Source: Parvularia atlantis
Taxonomy: Eukaryota; Opisthokonta; Rotosphaerida
Reading direction: 5' to 3'
NCBI GenBank assembly: GCA_943704415.1
Contig: CALSCO010002369.1
Location: 1-46,031 of the forward strand
DNA length: 46,031 nt
Shown here: positions 31,158 through 42,100 of the stretch, in pieces
How the letters are laid out: every line of letters starts with the position of its first letter
Position numbering within the stretch: the stretch's first letter is position 1
Notes under the pieces: generated by a model
Told to the model about the DNA's origin: nothing
The model's database searches: none
The model's input: the letters and a program-made list of their open reading frames with translations, nothing else
Position numbers and translations under genes: made by a program

Positions 31158-32548
31158 ATGGCGAGCGGGACGGACGCCCCCGAGTCGTACCTGTGTCTGC
31201 CGCCGCGCTTCGTCGTCAAGGCGTTCTGGGCCGCCAACCGGCACTCGTTCGACCTGGCCGTGACGGACGGGCAGACCGTGTGGAAGCATCGGGGTGCGCC
31301 GCCGATCGGCCCGTCGGCGCGCGTGTCTGACGCGAGGGGCCCGCAGCGACCGAGGCGCAGCTGGACGCGTGCCGCGCGCCGAGCAAGCTCGCCAAGGACC
31401 AGTTCTTCGATGCGGTCGCGCGCGCGCTCGGCGGGCTGAGCGCGGGGTATCTGTGCGAGGCCGAGGTGCACGCGGCGTCGCGGCGGCTGCAGGTGACGCT
31501 GCTGGACGAGAACGAGTCGGTGCGCGCGCGCGCATGCGCATGTGCAACAACAGACGCCTCACCCAGGCCGCCGCCCTGCAGGTGCGCCTCGCGCGCTTCG
31601 ATAACATCGTGCCCTGCTCGGCCGAGACGTCGCAGCTCGAGATCGTGCAGATGCTCACGCGCGTGATCCAGCTGCGCACCGAGGCGGACGAGCGCCGACG
31701 GCGGTCGGAGGACCAGCGCGACGCGGCGATGGCGCAGCACGATGAGGCGCGCACCGAGATCCAGCGCCTGCTGCGGCTCACGACCGACCGGCAGCGGCTG
31801 CTGGCCGAGCAGGTGCGTGCAACCCAGCGTGCCTGTGCGCACGGCTCCAACGCCCGCGCGCTAGTTTGCGAAGGTGCTCAACGCGAAGAAGGAGAAGGTG
31901 CGCGCGCTGCAGAAGGTGATCCGGCGGGGTGGTGCGTCGCGCGGCCGTCGTGGCTTCGCTGCTTGACGTGCCGCGCGGGCGTGTGACCCAGGCACGGTGC
32001 AGATCGACGACGACATTGTGACCGTGCGCTCGAGCGTCGTTGCGATGGACGCGATTGCCGGCAAGGCCACGGCGCGCCCGGGCGACCCCAGGACCGATAC
32101 TGACGGCGAGCAGCCCCCGGCCACCGCGCCTGTGAAGCGTGCAAGGGCATTGCCCGCACCCGCATCCGCTGGCAACGCCGCCGCAGCAACGGCCGAGCCG
32201 GGGCCTGCACCGGAGGACATGTCGCCCGTACGCATGCGGCGCGTGCCGTCGCGGGCCGCACGCGACAACGGCGCGGCCAACTCGCTCCTGCCGGACGAAG
32301 ACGATCTGCCGTCGCTCAAGTTGCAGCCGTGCGTCCTTGCCGTGAGCTGCGTGACGCCTTCTTGACGCGTCGCGCAGCATCGCAAAGAAGCCGCGCGCGC
32401 AGCCGGCGCCGACCACACCGCTGCGACGGTGTCGCCGCGCGTGCCGCCGCGTCGTTGCTGCCGCTGACTTTCCGGCCGCGCGCACAGACGCACCAAGACG
32501 CCCGAGAATCCGATCAGCTCGGACGGCCTGCGCGACGAGCTCGAGTGA
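31158..32548 (+). CDS. XRCC4: XRCC4-like non-homologous end-joining factor
   Basis: Seven exons (31158-31293, 31347-31519, 31582-31812, 31865-31931, 31992-32328, 32378-32428, 32488-32548) give 351 residues, close to human XRCC4 (334). The N-terminal head includes [20 protein letters not shown] and [20 protein letters not shown] long alpha-helical stalk follows ([20 protein letters not shown] onward). The segment [16 protein letters not shown] corresponds to the DNA-ligase-IV-binding region of XRCC4 (pattern F-x3-LNxKKxKxR). The C-terminus is disordered and basic, with KRARALP and KKPRAQP as possible nuclear-localisation signals. XLF and SAS-6 share the fold, but the LNAKKEK motif favours XRCC4. 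The protein scaffolds DNA ligase IV in double-strand-break repair. Confidence 0.82.
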
Positions 32549-32607
32549 CCATTCTTTTTGCTTCGTTTTTCCTCTTTTCTGCACAACAATCAGCGACATG
32601 GCGCCTC

Positions 32608-35369
32608 TCAGCTGAAGTCGATCAGCGAGGGCGAGTCGTAGCCCGACGGTCTTCGCGGCTGCATCTGCGGCTGCTGCGGCGGCGGATACTGCTGGTACGG
32701 CTGTTGCAGCTGCTGCGGTTGTTGCGATGGCTGTGGCGGTGCCGCGTGCGGCGGCAGGGCAAAATAGCCGCCCTGCGCTTGCGGGCCGGCGGGCGGGCCG
32801 GGCGCATACGCAACCGCCTGATCGTAGCCCTGCTGCGGCGCTTGCTGTTGCTGCTGCTGCTGCTGTTGCGGCGGCTGATGTTGCGGCTGCGGCGGGGCGT
32901 AGGCGTACGGCTGGTACGCCCCGTACGGCTGCTGCTGAGGCGGCGGCGCAAAGGACGACGGCGGGGGCACGGCCGCGGCTGCCGTTGCAGACGGCGGGGA
33001 GGCGTACGCGTAGTGCGCCGGGCCTGGCTGCGGCGGCGCGTAGACGGCCGGCTCGACTGGAGGGGCTGGCGGCTGCGGCTGGCCACCGTAGTAGCCAGCA
33101 GGCGGCTGCTGCGGCTGCGGCTGTGGCTGCGGCTGTGGCTGTGGCTGCGGCTGCGGCTGCGGCTGCGGGTATGGCGCTGCCGTGTGCGGCGCATACGGCG
33201 CAGCCGCGGGTGGCGGTGCGTACGGCGCGTAGCCGTTGGGCTCCGGCGCACCCGCGGGCATGTACCCTGGCGCGGGCCCGTACTGCGCCCTAGCCGGCGG
33301 CTGCTTGTAGGCGTAGCGGTCGTCGATGGCTGCCGGTCGCGTCAGCCGGCAGACGTGCGCACGAGCAGACTGTGTCACGCACGCGCAGCAGACAGGCGGG
33401 TCGACAGCTGCTTGTCGTACGAGGCACGGGCCTGCAGGAAGCTGTCGTTCAGCTTGAGCAGCTCGTCTGCGCGCGCACGCATCAGGGCCACGAGGCCGCC
33501 GCACAAGCCGCGCGGGCGGCCACACCCCGCTTGCGCCCAAAGTCGACGACCAGCTGCGCGAGCCGCGGCTTCATCGCGAGGCACGCCGTGTATAGCATCT
33601 GTTCAGCATCGCGCCCCGTCAGGGCCAGCAGCGGGCTCGTGCGGCCGCGCACGTGGATGCCGCTGTCGTCCGCCACGTTCTGGTACCGCGGGTCCACGCC
33701 CTCGAGCTGCGCACGCACAGCTCAGCCCAGAGGACCGCTAGGGCGTGTTTCGCGAACGCACCATGTCTAGCAGCGCCTGAATGCGCGCTGGCTCAACGCT
33801 GCTCTCGAGCTCGGCGGTGGTCTGCGACGTGTGGCATGAGCACGCACTGCCACATGCGACGGCGCACGACGTCGCACCGGCGCAGCAACTGGCGGCTTTA
33901 CGACGGTAGTGGCGGTCGTCTGCGCGCGGCCGTTGGGCGGCGTAACGCTCTCGTCGGCGACGATCTCGTTCTGCACGCGGCAGTTGGTGGCGGCACGCAC
34001 GGCCCGGCGAGCACGCACGACGTAGTTGGCGGGAAACACGCCCACGAGATCGCGCAGCCGCCCGCGCCACCAGTCAGCGTGGATGCGGTCGACCACCTCG
34101 ATTACGTCGCCTTTGCTGAACGACAGCTCGCCGCGTTCCTGCGCACATGCCGCACGGCCAGCGGTGAGCAGGTCACGGCGGTTCACCAAGATGGCCGCAC
34201 CTGCGCGGCAAAGTCGTACAGGGCGCGCACGCGCGGCACCACCGCGGGGCTTCGCCGGCCGGTCTGCGCGTGCGTGAGCCATTGCGCATAGCCTGCCAGG
34301 CGATACGCACGCTGGTGAGGCTGTCGCCGCTGCTGGCGCTGCTCGGGGCTGTGAGCGTCGGCGTGGGCGTGGGCGTGGGCGTCGGCGCGGCGGGTTTGGG
34401 CGAGGCCACGCTGGCCGCAGCCGGCCGCGTCTGCTTCTTGGCCTCGTTCTCCGAGATTGACAGTGCCAGCGCAAGCTGCAGGTCCTCCTCCTCCTGCTGC
34501 TTGACCTTGGCGTCGTCCTGCCGCGTCGCCGTCAGCACCGCCTGACATTAGGAACCGCGCCGTGCCTGCTCGGGCGCAGCGGCCGCCCGCCCGCCCAACG
34601 CGCTGCCGGCACGCGCGCGCGTCTCTGCGGGCGGCGGGAAGACGGTGCCTGGCGCGGGCGCGCACACCGGCGGCTCAGCGCTGGCGTCGCCGCACACGCT
34701 GCGTCACGCGGCGCACCCTGGCGCTTGAGGTTCTGGTACTCGGTCTCGACGAGGCCAAGCATCGTCTGGCCGCGGAACTCGCTCGCGCACAGCTCGATGA
34801 AGCTGAGGATGCCGTTGCGCACGATCTCGTGCGTCGTCTGCGGGCGCTGATCAGCCGCGTGCCGCGCGATGCTGCATGGGACGCGCCTTGTCGTGCAGGT
34901 GCTTCAGCAGCGGGTTGAGGAACGTCTTGTTGGCGACCTCGCGGTGGAAGACCAGGCCGCAGTTCTTGACGCACGCCGTCGCAGCCTGGCGCGCGCTGCG
35001 CGTGAGCGGCGGCGGCGGCGGCACGGGTAACGGCATCACGTCACGCACCAGCAGCGCGTACTTGGACACGTTCGGGTTCTTGTGCGTGATGCGCCTGAGC
35101 AGCGCCGCGGCGCACTCGCGCGGGCTGCACATGTGCGTCCCGTGGGCACCGTTAGGCGCCGCGCCGCCGTCCGCGCAAGCTGGGGCCCGCACCCGCTCTC
35201 GCTCCGCGTCACGACGTCGCACAGGTGCATCGTCAGCGCCCAGTCCTCCGACGTCAGGTTCTCGCTCGTCGCGCGCTCTGTGCACGCCCTCAGCCCCGCG
35301 CGGTGTGCGGGGCTCGCTGCACGCACCCACGAGCTCTTCGACCTCGCTCGGCTTGCGCGCCGCAAACAT
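32608..35369 (-). CDS. STAM: STAM/Hse1-like ESCRT-0 subunit (VHS-UIM-SH3-GAT)
   Basis: The VHS domain ([62 protein letters not shown]) is followed by a UIM ([19 protein letters not shown]). The SH3 domain ([39 protein letters not shown]) and a GAT-like helical region ([40 protein letters not shown]) come next, then a long Pro/Gln/Tyr-rich tail ending SPSLIDFS. This is the canonical order of STAM/Hse1, the ESCRT-0 partner of Hrs/Vps27 that gathers ubiquitinated cargo at endosomes. Intron 34839-34886 inside the VHS domain has a GC donor with no in-frame GT alternative; another GC donor lies just upstream of the UIM exon. The first ATG is at 35369. The stop is 59 nt from the convergent XRCC4 stop. 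Confidence 0.93.
33106..33170. repeat. Pro-Gln dipeptide-encoding hexamer repeat in STAM tail
   Basis: About nine tandem hexamers (CAGCCG/CAGCCA on the minus strand) encode a (PQ)n run in the disordered tail. A separate poly-Gln run lies at about 32847-32872. Confidence 0.8.
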
Positions 35370-35463
35370 CGTCGACGGCGCGCCGGGCTGCCCAGCACGG
35401 TCGATCAGCGATGTCGAAAGTCGATAAGGTGACAGAGGCCGTTGCTAACTTGTGGAGGAACGC

Positions 35464-35500
35464 CGCGTCCTTCGCCGCGTCCTTCGCCGCGTCCTTCGCC
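35464..35500. repeat. 12-bp tandem repeat upstream of POLD4
   Basis: Three tandem copies of GCGTCCTTCGCC lie between the divergent STAM and POLD4 start codons. The surrounding 35370-35561 stretch has no clear gene. An ATG at 35411 opens a different frame that does not lead into POLD4, so the region is probably POLD4 5' UTR and promoter. Confidence 0.75.
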
Positions 35501-35561
35501 TCCCTCGCCGTCCCCACGCCCGCCCTCTCACACGCACGCGCGGCTCGCAGCGAGGGGCTAC

Positions 35562-36202
35562 ATGTCCGCGACGACCATCAACAAGGCCTTTGCGCAGCGC
35601 AAGAGCACCGCGGCCGACTCGCCCGCGCGGGCTGGCAAGCGCGGCGCCACCGCGCCGAAGGCCCCCGCGGCGTCGGCTGCGCAGCCGGAGGCCAAGGCGG
35701 GCAAGGAGGGCGCACAAAAGGGCACAGAGACCGCGGCGGCAGGTGCGGCTGCGCTGGTAGCGCTGCACGTGCGCGCGGCTGGCGGCTGACGCCGCCCGCA
35801 TACGCACGCGTGGCGCACGCGCGATGTGTTGACCGCTGCGGCGCGGTGGCAGCGGGCCAGCCGGACGTCGTTGTGAGCGACAAGGAGGTGGCACTGCTGC
35901 GCGCGTTCGACCTCGACATGGACTTCGGTCCGTGCGTGGGCATCACGCGCCTGCAGCGGTGGGAGCGCGCGCAGCGCAACGGGCTCGCGCCGCCAGCGGA
36001 CGTGCACGCGATCCTGCTGCGGGTGAGCCGCGCGGTGTCGCCTAACGCAGCAGCCGGTGGCAGCGGTGGCAGCGGCGTCGGCGGCGGCATTGGCGCGTCG
36101 TCGTCGTCGTCGTCGTCAAGATCATCGGTCTCGGCGTCATCGGGCGCGCCGGGCGACCACCCGCAGCTGCACAATCTCTGGCGCGACGTGACCACGCTCT
36201 GA
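35562..36202 (+). CDS. POLD4: DNA polymerase delta small subunit 4 (p12/Cdm1)
   Basis: Two exons (35562-35742, 35853-36202; 110-nt intron) give 176 residues. The N-terminus (MSATTINKAFAQRK) resembles the short PCNA-interacting motif at the start of POLD4/Cdm1. A basic Ala-rich linker follows. The conserved C-terminal domain reads EVALLRAFDLDMDFGPCVG, ITRLQRWERAQRNGLAPPAD, VHAILL, and finally LHNLWRDVTTL, matching the human p12 landmarks (LLRQFDLAWQYGPCTGI.. LQRW.. SLWHLYPL). A Gly/Ser-rich insert of about 45 residues separates the last two blocks; it could be partly an unspliced intron, but it is in frame. The protein stabilises the polymerase delta holoenzyme at replication forks. Confidence 0.92.
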
Positions 36203-36382
36203 GGGCTGCCCCGCCGTGCCCTCTCTTTTCTTGTCTTGTGTCACGGCGTGCCACCGGAGATCGACGTCCGACCGGCGTCAGATTACAGATTGATCGCCCG
36301 ATGCCGAGCCGCCGGACCCGCCGGCGGCGCGAACGGTGCGAGCGGCGCGCGCACGAGCGAGGACGTTCCGCTTGAGGTGCAG

Positions 36383-36890
36383 ATGCCCGTGCTCAACTTC
36401 CTCGAGAGCTTCACGGACGGGAGCCATCGTGAGCGACTCGTGCGGCGTTGTGCGTGCACTGCGGTGCTCGTCGTGCTCGGTTCCCGCCTGACCGGTACGG
36501 CGCGCGCACAGATCGTCGCGACCAACTCGGCCGCCAACCGCATGTTTGGCTTCGCGCCCGGGACGGCCAAGGGCCAGCGCCTGACGAGCATCATGCCCGA
36601 GCCGTACAAGAGCCAGCACGGTTCGTGCGCACGCTGCGCGCACACATTTCATTCTCGGCGCTCACGCCGCACCGCCCGCACCGCCAGACGGGTACCTCTT
36701 CCGGCACGAGAAGTTCGGGTCGGAGAAGCTCATCGGCAAGACGCGCACGCTCAAGGGCGAACGCTTCGACACGCACGCGGTCTTCTCGATCCAGCTGTCG
36801 CTCGGGCGCCTGCCGGTCAAGGGCTACTTTATCGCGACCATCCGCCGGGTCACGGACGACGCGCACGCCTCGACGGCGTCGGACGACTGA
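36383..36890 (+). CDS. small PAS-domain protein
   Basis: Three exons (36383-36439, 36512-36620, 36688-36890) give 122 residues, nearly all one PAS fold: PVLNFLESFTDGSHRERL, IVATNSAANRMFGFAPGTAK, GQRLTSIMPEPYKSQHDGYL, LIGKTRTLKGERFDTHAVFS, IQLSLGRLPVKGYFIATIRR. The NSAANRMFGF, MPEPYKSQHDGY and final strand pattern match the sensor type that often precedes kinases, but no effector domain follows. The start is uncertain: the frame is open upstream without an ATG, and an ATG at 36301 does not splice into this frame with a standard donor. A missing 5' exon is possible. The bound ligand, if any, cannot be predicted. Confidence 0.72.
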
Positions 36891-36939
36891 GGCCAGACAC
36901 AGCTCACATCATTGTCCTGTTCACGCACTTGCTTTGCAC

Positions 36940-38500
36940 ATGATGAGCGAGCTTGACGGCGCTGTGGAACGCCTGGCAGAGCTCGGGCACCGCTTCGACG
37001 ACGAGGGCGTGCTGCGGTACGCGTCGCACACAGCGCTGTGCCGACCTGACACGACACGTCGCGTGTGCGCAGGCGCATCGACGACGGTGCGATGCGCGCG
37101 CCCAATGGACTCGCTCACGCGCGCGCGGCGCAAACAGGCGAGCGCTTCCGCTTCGACGTGCACGGCAGCGACCACGTGCGCAACGAGGAGGCGTACGACG
37201 CGATGGCCGGTGCGTGCGACGGGGCGCGACACGTGCGGCACCGATGCACCAATGCGCGCGCGCAGACGCCGTGGCCGAGTACCTGGCCGCCGTGCTCGTG
37301 ACCAAGTACGGCTGCGTGCGGCGCAGCGTGCCTGTCGATGCGCTGAACACGCCGACGCCCCACTGCGTCATCTACGAGAGGCGCGTCTGCGCGCCCGCGT
37401 GCTGGCAACCTCCTCACACGCAAGCGACAGCGCCGGCGCGCGCACGAACGCCGACAAGCTGCTGCTCGTCATCCAGGGCAGCGGCGCCGTGAGGCACGCG
37501 CGCACCGCCTTGTGCACGCGCACGCGCTCACGCCCGCGCACGCACAGGCCCGGCATGTGGAGCCGCTCGGCGATCATCAACGAGAGCCTGGCCTCGGGCA
37601 GCATTCTGCCGTACCTCGACCGCGCCACTGCGCTCGGCTACGACTTTGTCGTGCTCAACCCGAACGCCAACACGGCGCAGGACGCCCAGGGCAGGCGGCG
37701 GGTGCGCGTGCGGGCGGGCCTGCCGTGCGGGGCCGTGCGTGACAATGCGGCGCGCGCGCAGTCGATCGAGGGCAGCGGCGACGCCCGAGAGCACGTGCTA
37801 TACGTCTGGGACCACTTTGTGACGTGCGTCGCCACCGCGCTTGCTGCCAGGCTGGGCTCACGTGCGGGCTGCAACGCGTGATGCAGTATGATGCCCGCGA
37901 AGCGCGTCGACGTCGTCGCGCACAGTTACGGCGGCGTCTCGACCTGCTACCTGCACGATCACCGCGGTGCGTGCGCGTCACGCCACGCCACGCCACGCTA
38001 CGCCGGTCCGGCCGTCTCACGCGCACATGCCGCTGGCCGCAGCGGACGAGGTCGAGGCGCGCGTGCACCAGGTCGCGTTCACCGACGCCGTGCACCACGT
38101 CGGCCACTTTTCCGAGCGCACGCAGGACTACATTGCGAAGGTGCACGCCACGCCGGCCCGTGCGGCACGGCTGACAGGCCCTCGCAGCACGCGATCAACT
38201 GGGTGCGCTCGGCCGAGCCGCTGTCCACCTTTGTGCGCTTCCCGCGCGGCACGTCATCCGGCTGCCTGTGCCTCTCGGCTGGTGCGTGGCCGCCGCTGCA
38301 CGTGCGCAGTGTGACACTCAGACCCTCGCTCAGGCCACACTAAGCACGAGTACACCTCGGGCTACTGCGTCAGCGACGTCTTCGCGTGGCTCACGGGCGA
38401 GAAGACGTTCGACGAGGCCGGGCGCGGCGAGGGCGGCGCCGCCAAGCGCCGGCGCACCGACGAGCCGGGGGTGGCCGACGCTCCCGAAGAGCGCGAGTGA
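36940..38500 (+). CDS. ARB2/FAM172-like alpha/beta-hydrolase fold protein
   Basis: About eleven exons. Landmarks in order: GHRFDDEGVLRRIDDGERFR, NEEAYDAMADAVAEYLA, KLLLVIQGSGAVRPGMW, INESLASGSILPYLDRATAL, GYDFVVLNPNANTAQDAQG, HVLYVWDHFVTMMPAKRVDV, VAHSYGGVSTCYLHDH, QVAFTDAVHHVGH, HAINWVRSAEPL, LSAGHTKHEYTSGY. This is the Arb2 domain shared by fission-yeast Arb2 (argonaute siRNA chaperone complex) and animal FAM172A. The nucleophile-elbow-like GHSxGG appears as AHSYGG. Introns 37381-37430 and 37494-37547 both use GC donors (AG/GCGCGT and AG/GCACGC). The C-terminus (AAKRRRTDEP) looks like a nuclear-localisation signal. The stop lies 5 nt from the convergent ATP23 stop. Confidence 0.87.
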
Positions 38501-38505
38501 GTGTC

Positions 38506-39116
38506 TCAGACGTCTGCGCGCGCATAGCACCGCTCGAACATCCGCGCCATGCTCGCCGCGGCGTCGTCCGGGCAGGTCAGCTGCGCGCGCGCAGGGCGTG
38601 TCAGTGGCGTGATGGTGCAGCACGGTCGGCACGCGCGCCTTGGTGGCGTCCATCGCCGCGGCCCAGACGCACGCGCGCGGCAACAGCTTGTGCGCACAGT
38701 CGCCGACACGGCACGCGCGCACCTCGGCGCAGGCGATCTCGTCGCAGGTCGCCGGTGCGCGGCCGGTCTCTGCGTGCTGGGCGACGCCATCGTCCGTGAG
38801 CGATGCTGCGCCACGCGGCACGGCTCGCAGCGCGCGTGCTCACGTCGGCCGCGTGGCTGAGCTCGTGCGCGAGCGCACGGTGTACGTCCTCGGGGCCGCG
38901 CAGCCGGTCGGCGCACAGGTGCACGGTGCGCGCCGCGTGTGAGTAGAACGCGCGCGCCCCCGCCGGCGCCCGCTCGTCGCCCTCGCAGACGATGCACGCG
39001 ACGGCGACCGGCGGCACGCCCGGCGCGGCCCGTCGGATGCGCGCGACAAGCGCCGCGACATGCGCGGGACCCGCGTCGGCCGCACCCAGCGCCTGTCTCA
39101 CGGCGGCCTCGCACAT
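38506..39116 (-). CDS. ATP23: ATP23-like mitochondrial metalloprotease
   Basis: The HExxH zinc site is in RALAHELSHAAD. It is followed, after a splice, by CDEIACAEVRACRVGDC, corresponding to the conserved HLACSEIRA..SGDC segment of ATP23, and by ACVWAAAMDATK and a C-terminal LTCPDDAAASMARMFERCY. The ATG is at 39116 (MCEAAVRQALGAAD). In yeast the protein processes Atp6 and helps assemble ATP synthase in the intermembrane space. The intron boundary after HAAD is best placed at an acceptor ending GCAGAG; one residue either way is uncertain. The last intron can be read as GC-AG or as GT-AG with two extra residues. The start codon is only 8 nt from the divergent convertase ATG. Confidence 0.85.
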
Positions 39117-39124
39117 TGATCAGC
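39117..39124. promoter_or_regulatory. 8-nt divergent start-codon spacer (ATP23/convertase)
   Basis: Eight bases (TGATCAGC) separate two divergent ATGs. Their 5' UTRs must overlap the opposite coding strand or be nearly absent. Confidence 0.6.
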
Positions 39125-42100
39125 ATGCGCCTCGTGTTCCGCGTGCTGCTCGCGGCTGCGGCGTTCGCGGCCTTGGCGGCGGCGGCGGCGGCGCCGAACC
39201 CGCTCACGGACGTCTTCGCGGTCGAGCTGGACGGCTACGCCGCGGCCTCGGACGCCGAGCTGCGCGCGCGCGCCCTGCGGCTGGTGCGGCGCCCCGTGCA
39301 AAACGTGCTTGGGAACGGTGGGCGTTCACCCGCCGCCGCCGCGCCGACGACGCAGGCCGACGAGTGGGGCGTCGTGCTCGTCGAGGACGCGGTCGCGACG
39401 CCGCTGCGCGGCGTCTTTCTCTTCCGCGACCCGGCCGCGGCCGCGCTGCGCGAGCGGCGGTGCGCGCTGGGCGTGGCGCGCGCGCGACCTTGGCGCCAAC
39501 GTCACCGCGCGGCGCAGGGACAGCGCGGACGGCGCCCACGAGCTGCACGCGCGGTACGCGCAGCGCGCACAGACGCACGGCAGCGTGGCGTGGGCCGCGG
39601 CGCAGGTGCGCGGGCGGGCTGGACGGCCGGTGCGGACGGGCGCGAACGGTGACATGGCGCCACACAGGTCCCGCTGGCGCGCGAGAAGCGCTCGGGCGAC
39701 CCGCTCAAGGGCCAGGCCGCGTCAGAGTTTGGCATTGGCGACCCGCTTTTCGCGCAGCAGTGGTTTCTGGTGCAGTGCTGCTGCTGCCGCGGCTGCTGCC
39801 GCGGCTGCTGGCTGACTGATGCGGCCGCGCCCAGGTCGACACGGCCAAGGACGGCGACGTGAACGTCACGGGCGTGTGGCGCACGGGTGCAGAGCCCTCT
39901 GCGTGCGCGCGTGTGCGTGTTGTCGACTGACGGGTGGGCGGCGCAGGCAACCGCGGCGCCGGTGTGTACGTGTCGCTCGTGGACGACGGGCTCGACTTCA
40001 ACCACGCCGACTTTTCAACGACCTACGTGCGCGCGGCGGGCCCACGACGGCGCCCCCTTGTTGACGCACGCACGCTGCAGTGTAGCGAGTGCTCGTGGGA
40101 CTTCAACGGCAACGATCCGGAGCCGCTGCCGACCGACATGGCCAACGACAAGCACGGGACGCGCTGCGCCGGGCAGATCGCCGCGGCCAAGAACAGCGTG
40201 TGCGGCATCGGCGTGGCGTTTGAGGCCAAGGTCCGACGTGCGCTGTTGCTGCTTCCGCGGGCTGACCGCGGGGGAGGGGGGGGGGGGGGGGGGGGCCTGT
40301 TCGCAGGTCGGTGGGCTGCGCATCCTGTCGGGCACGGTCACGGACGCAATGGAAGCGTCGGCGCTGACGTACAACTACGGTCAGGTGCAGGTGTACTCCA
40401 ACTCGTGGGGGCCGTACGACAACGGGTGCGGGCTGGGCGCGACGCGTGTCATGCTGCTGACCGTGCCGCCGGCCGCCAGCGCGACCGTCGAAGGACCCGG
40501 CCGGTTGGCGCAGCGTGCGCTCGTGCAGGGCACGACGTCTGGCCGCAACGGCCTCGGTTCGATCTACGTCTGGGCGTCGGGCAACGGCGGAACGACGGAC
40601 GGGTGCGTCGTGCATGCATGCGCTGCAGGACTTAACGCAGGTCTGCGCTGTGCAGCTGCAACTTTGACGGCTACACCAACTCGCCATACACGATCGCCAT
40701 CGGCGCGGTCGACCGCGACGGCCTCAGCCCGTACTACCAGGAGTATTGCGCGGCGCAGCTGGCCGTCACAGCCTCGTCCAACAGCAACGACTGGATCACC
40801 ACGACCGACATCAGCGGCAAGTGCACCAACCGGCACGGCGGGACTTCGGCCGCGGCGCCGCTGGCCGCGGGCATCTTCGCGCTGGCCCTGCACGAGCGGC
40901 CGGACCTGAGCTGGCGCGACATGCAGTGGCTCGTCGCCGTCTCGGCCGTCAAGATCAGGCCGAGCGACTCGGGCTGGATCGTCAACGCGGCCGGGTACCA
41001 TCACCACCTCATGTACGGCTTCGGCAAGCTGGACGCGTGGGCCCTGGTCGAGCTGGCCAAGATTTGGGAGACGTGCGTGGCGCTTCATGCGCTGTCGTTG
41101 CGGCCTGACGTGCGCGCTCGCAGCGTGGCGCCGCTCGTTATTGTGCCGCTTGGTGGCCAGCTGCCGTACCCCACGCAGATCCCGTACGGCCCGGACGGCG
41201 TCACGGTTTCGCGCACGGTGACGCGCGAGGAGGCTGCGGACGTGGTCGTGCTCGAGTACGCCGCCGTCACGATCACCCTGCCGCACCAGAGCCGTGGCGA
41301 CCTCGCGTTCAACCTGCGCTGTCCATCCGGCACGCTATCGTCGCTGGCCAAGCCGCGACGCAACGACAAAGTGCGCGGGCGCAACGGGCTTGGCATGCCT
41401 GATGCGCGCCCACAGAGCACGTCTGGGTTCGCGGACTGGACATTCACGACCGTGCAATGCTGGGGCGAGAGCCCCGTGGGCACGTGGCAGTTGATCGTGC
41501 GCGATGAGTTCAACGAGGCCAAGGTCGGCACGCTGACAAGTTGGTCGCTGGTGCGTGCGCCGCGATGGCCGTCTGCCGTGTGCTGACGACGCTTGCCAGA
41601 CGCTGTACGGCACCAGTGTCGCACCGAGCAAGGGCCGCACACCCGTCTCACCGCCGGCAACGATCGCGCCGCCAACGGTGCCGGCAACGACTGCGCCGAC
41701 AGTGCCGGCAACGACTGTGCCGCCGACCGCACCCCCGACGGTGCCAGCAACGACTGCGCCGACAGTGCCGGCAACGACTGTGCCGCCGACCGCACCCCCG
41801 ACGGTGCCAGCAACGACTACACCGCCCACCACGCCACCCGCAACGACAGCACCCACGTCACCCGCAACGACATCGCCGCCGACATCGCCACCAACATCGC
41901 CACCGACATCGCCACCAACATCGCCACCGACATTGCCACCGACATTGCCACCGACGCCGTCCCTGCCGCTGCCGACGGTCACGCCTACACCGACGGCCAC
42001 CCCGCCCGCCGACACCGACGTGACGGCGTGGGTGACGGCCAACCCGGCGGTCGCGGCGGGCGTGCTCGTGGGCCTCGTCGTGCTGCTGGTCGCCGCCGGC

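Noticed and set aside
31158-32548. XLF, PAXX or SAS-6 instead of XRCC4
   Set aside because: These share the head-and-stalk fold, but the FxxxLNxKKxKxR segment and the length after the stalk fit XRCC4 best. The alternatives were not fully excluded.
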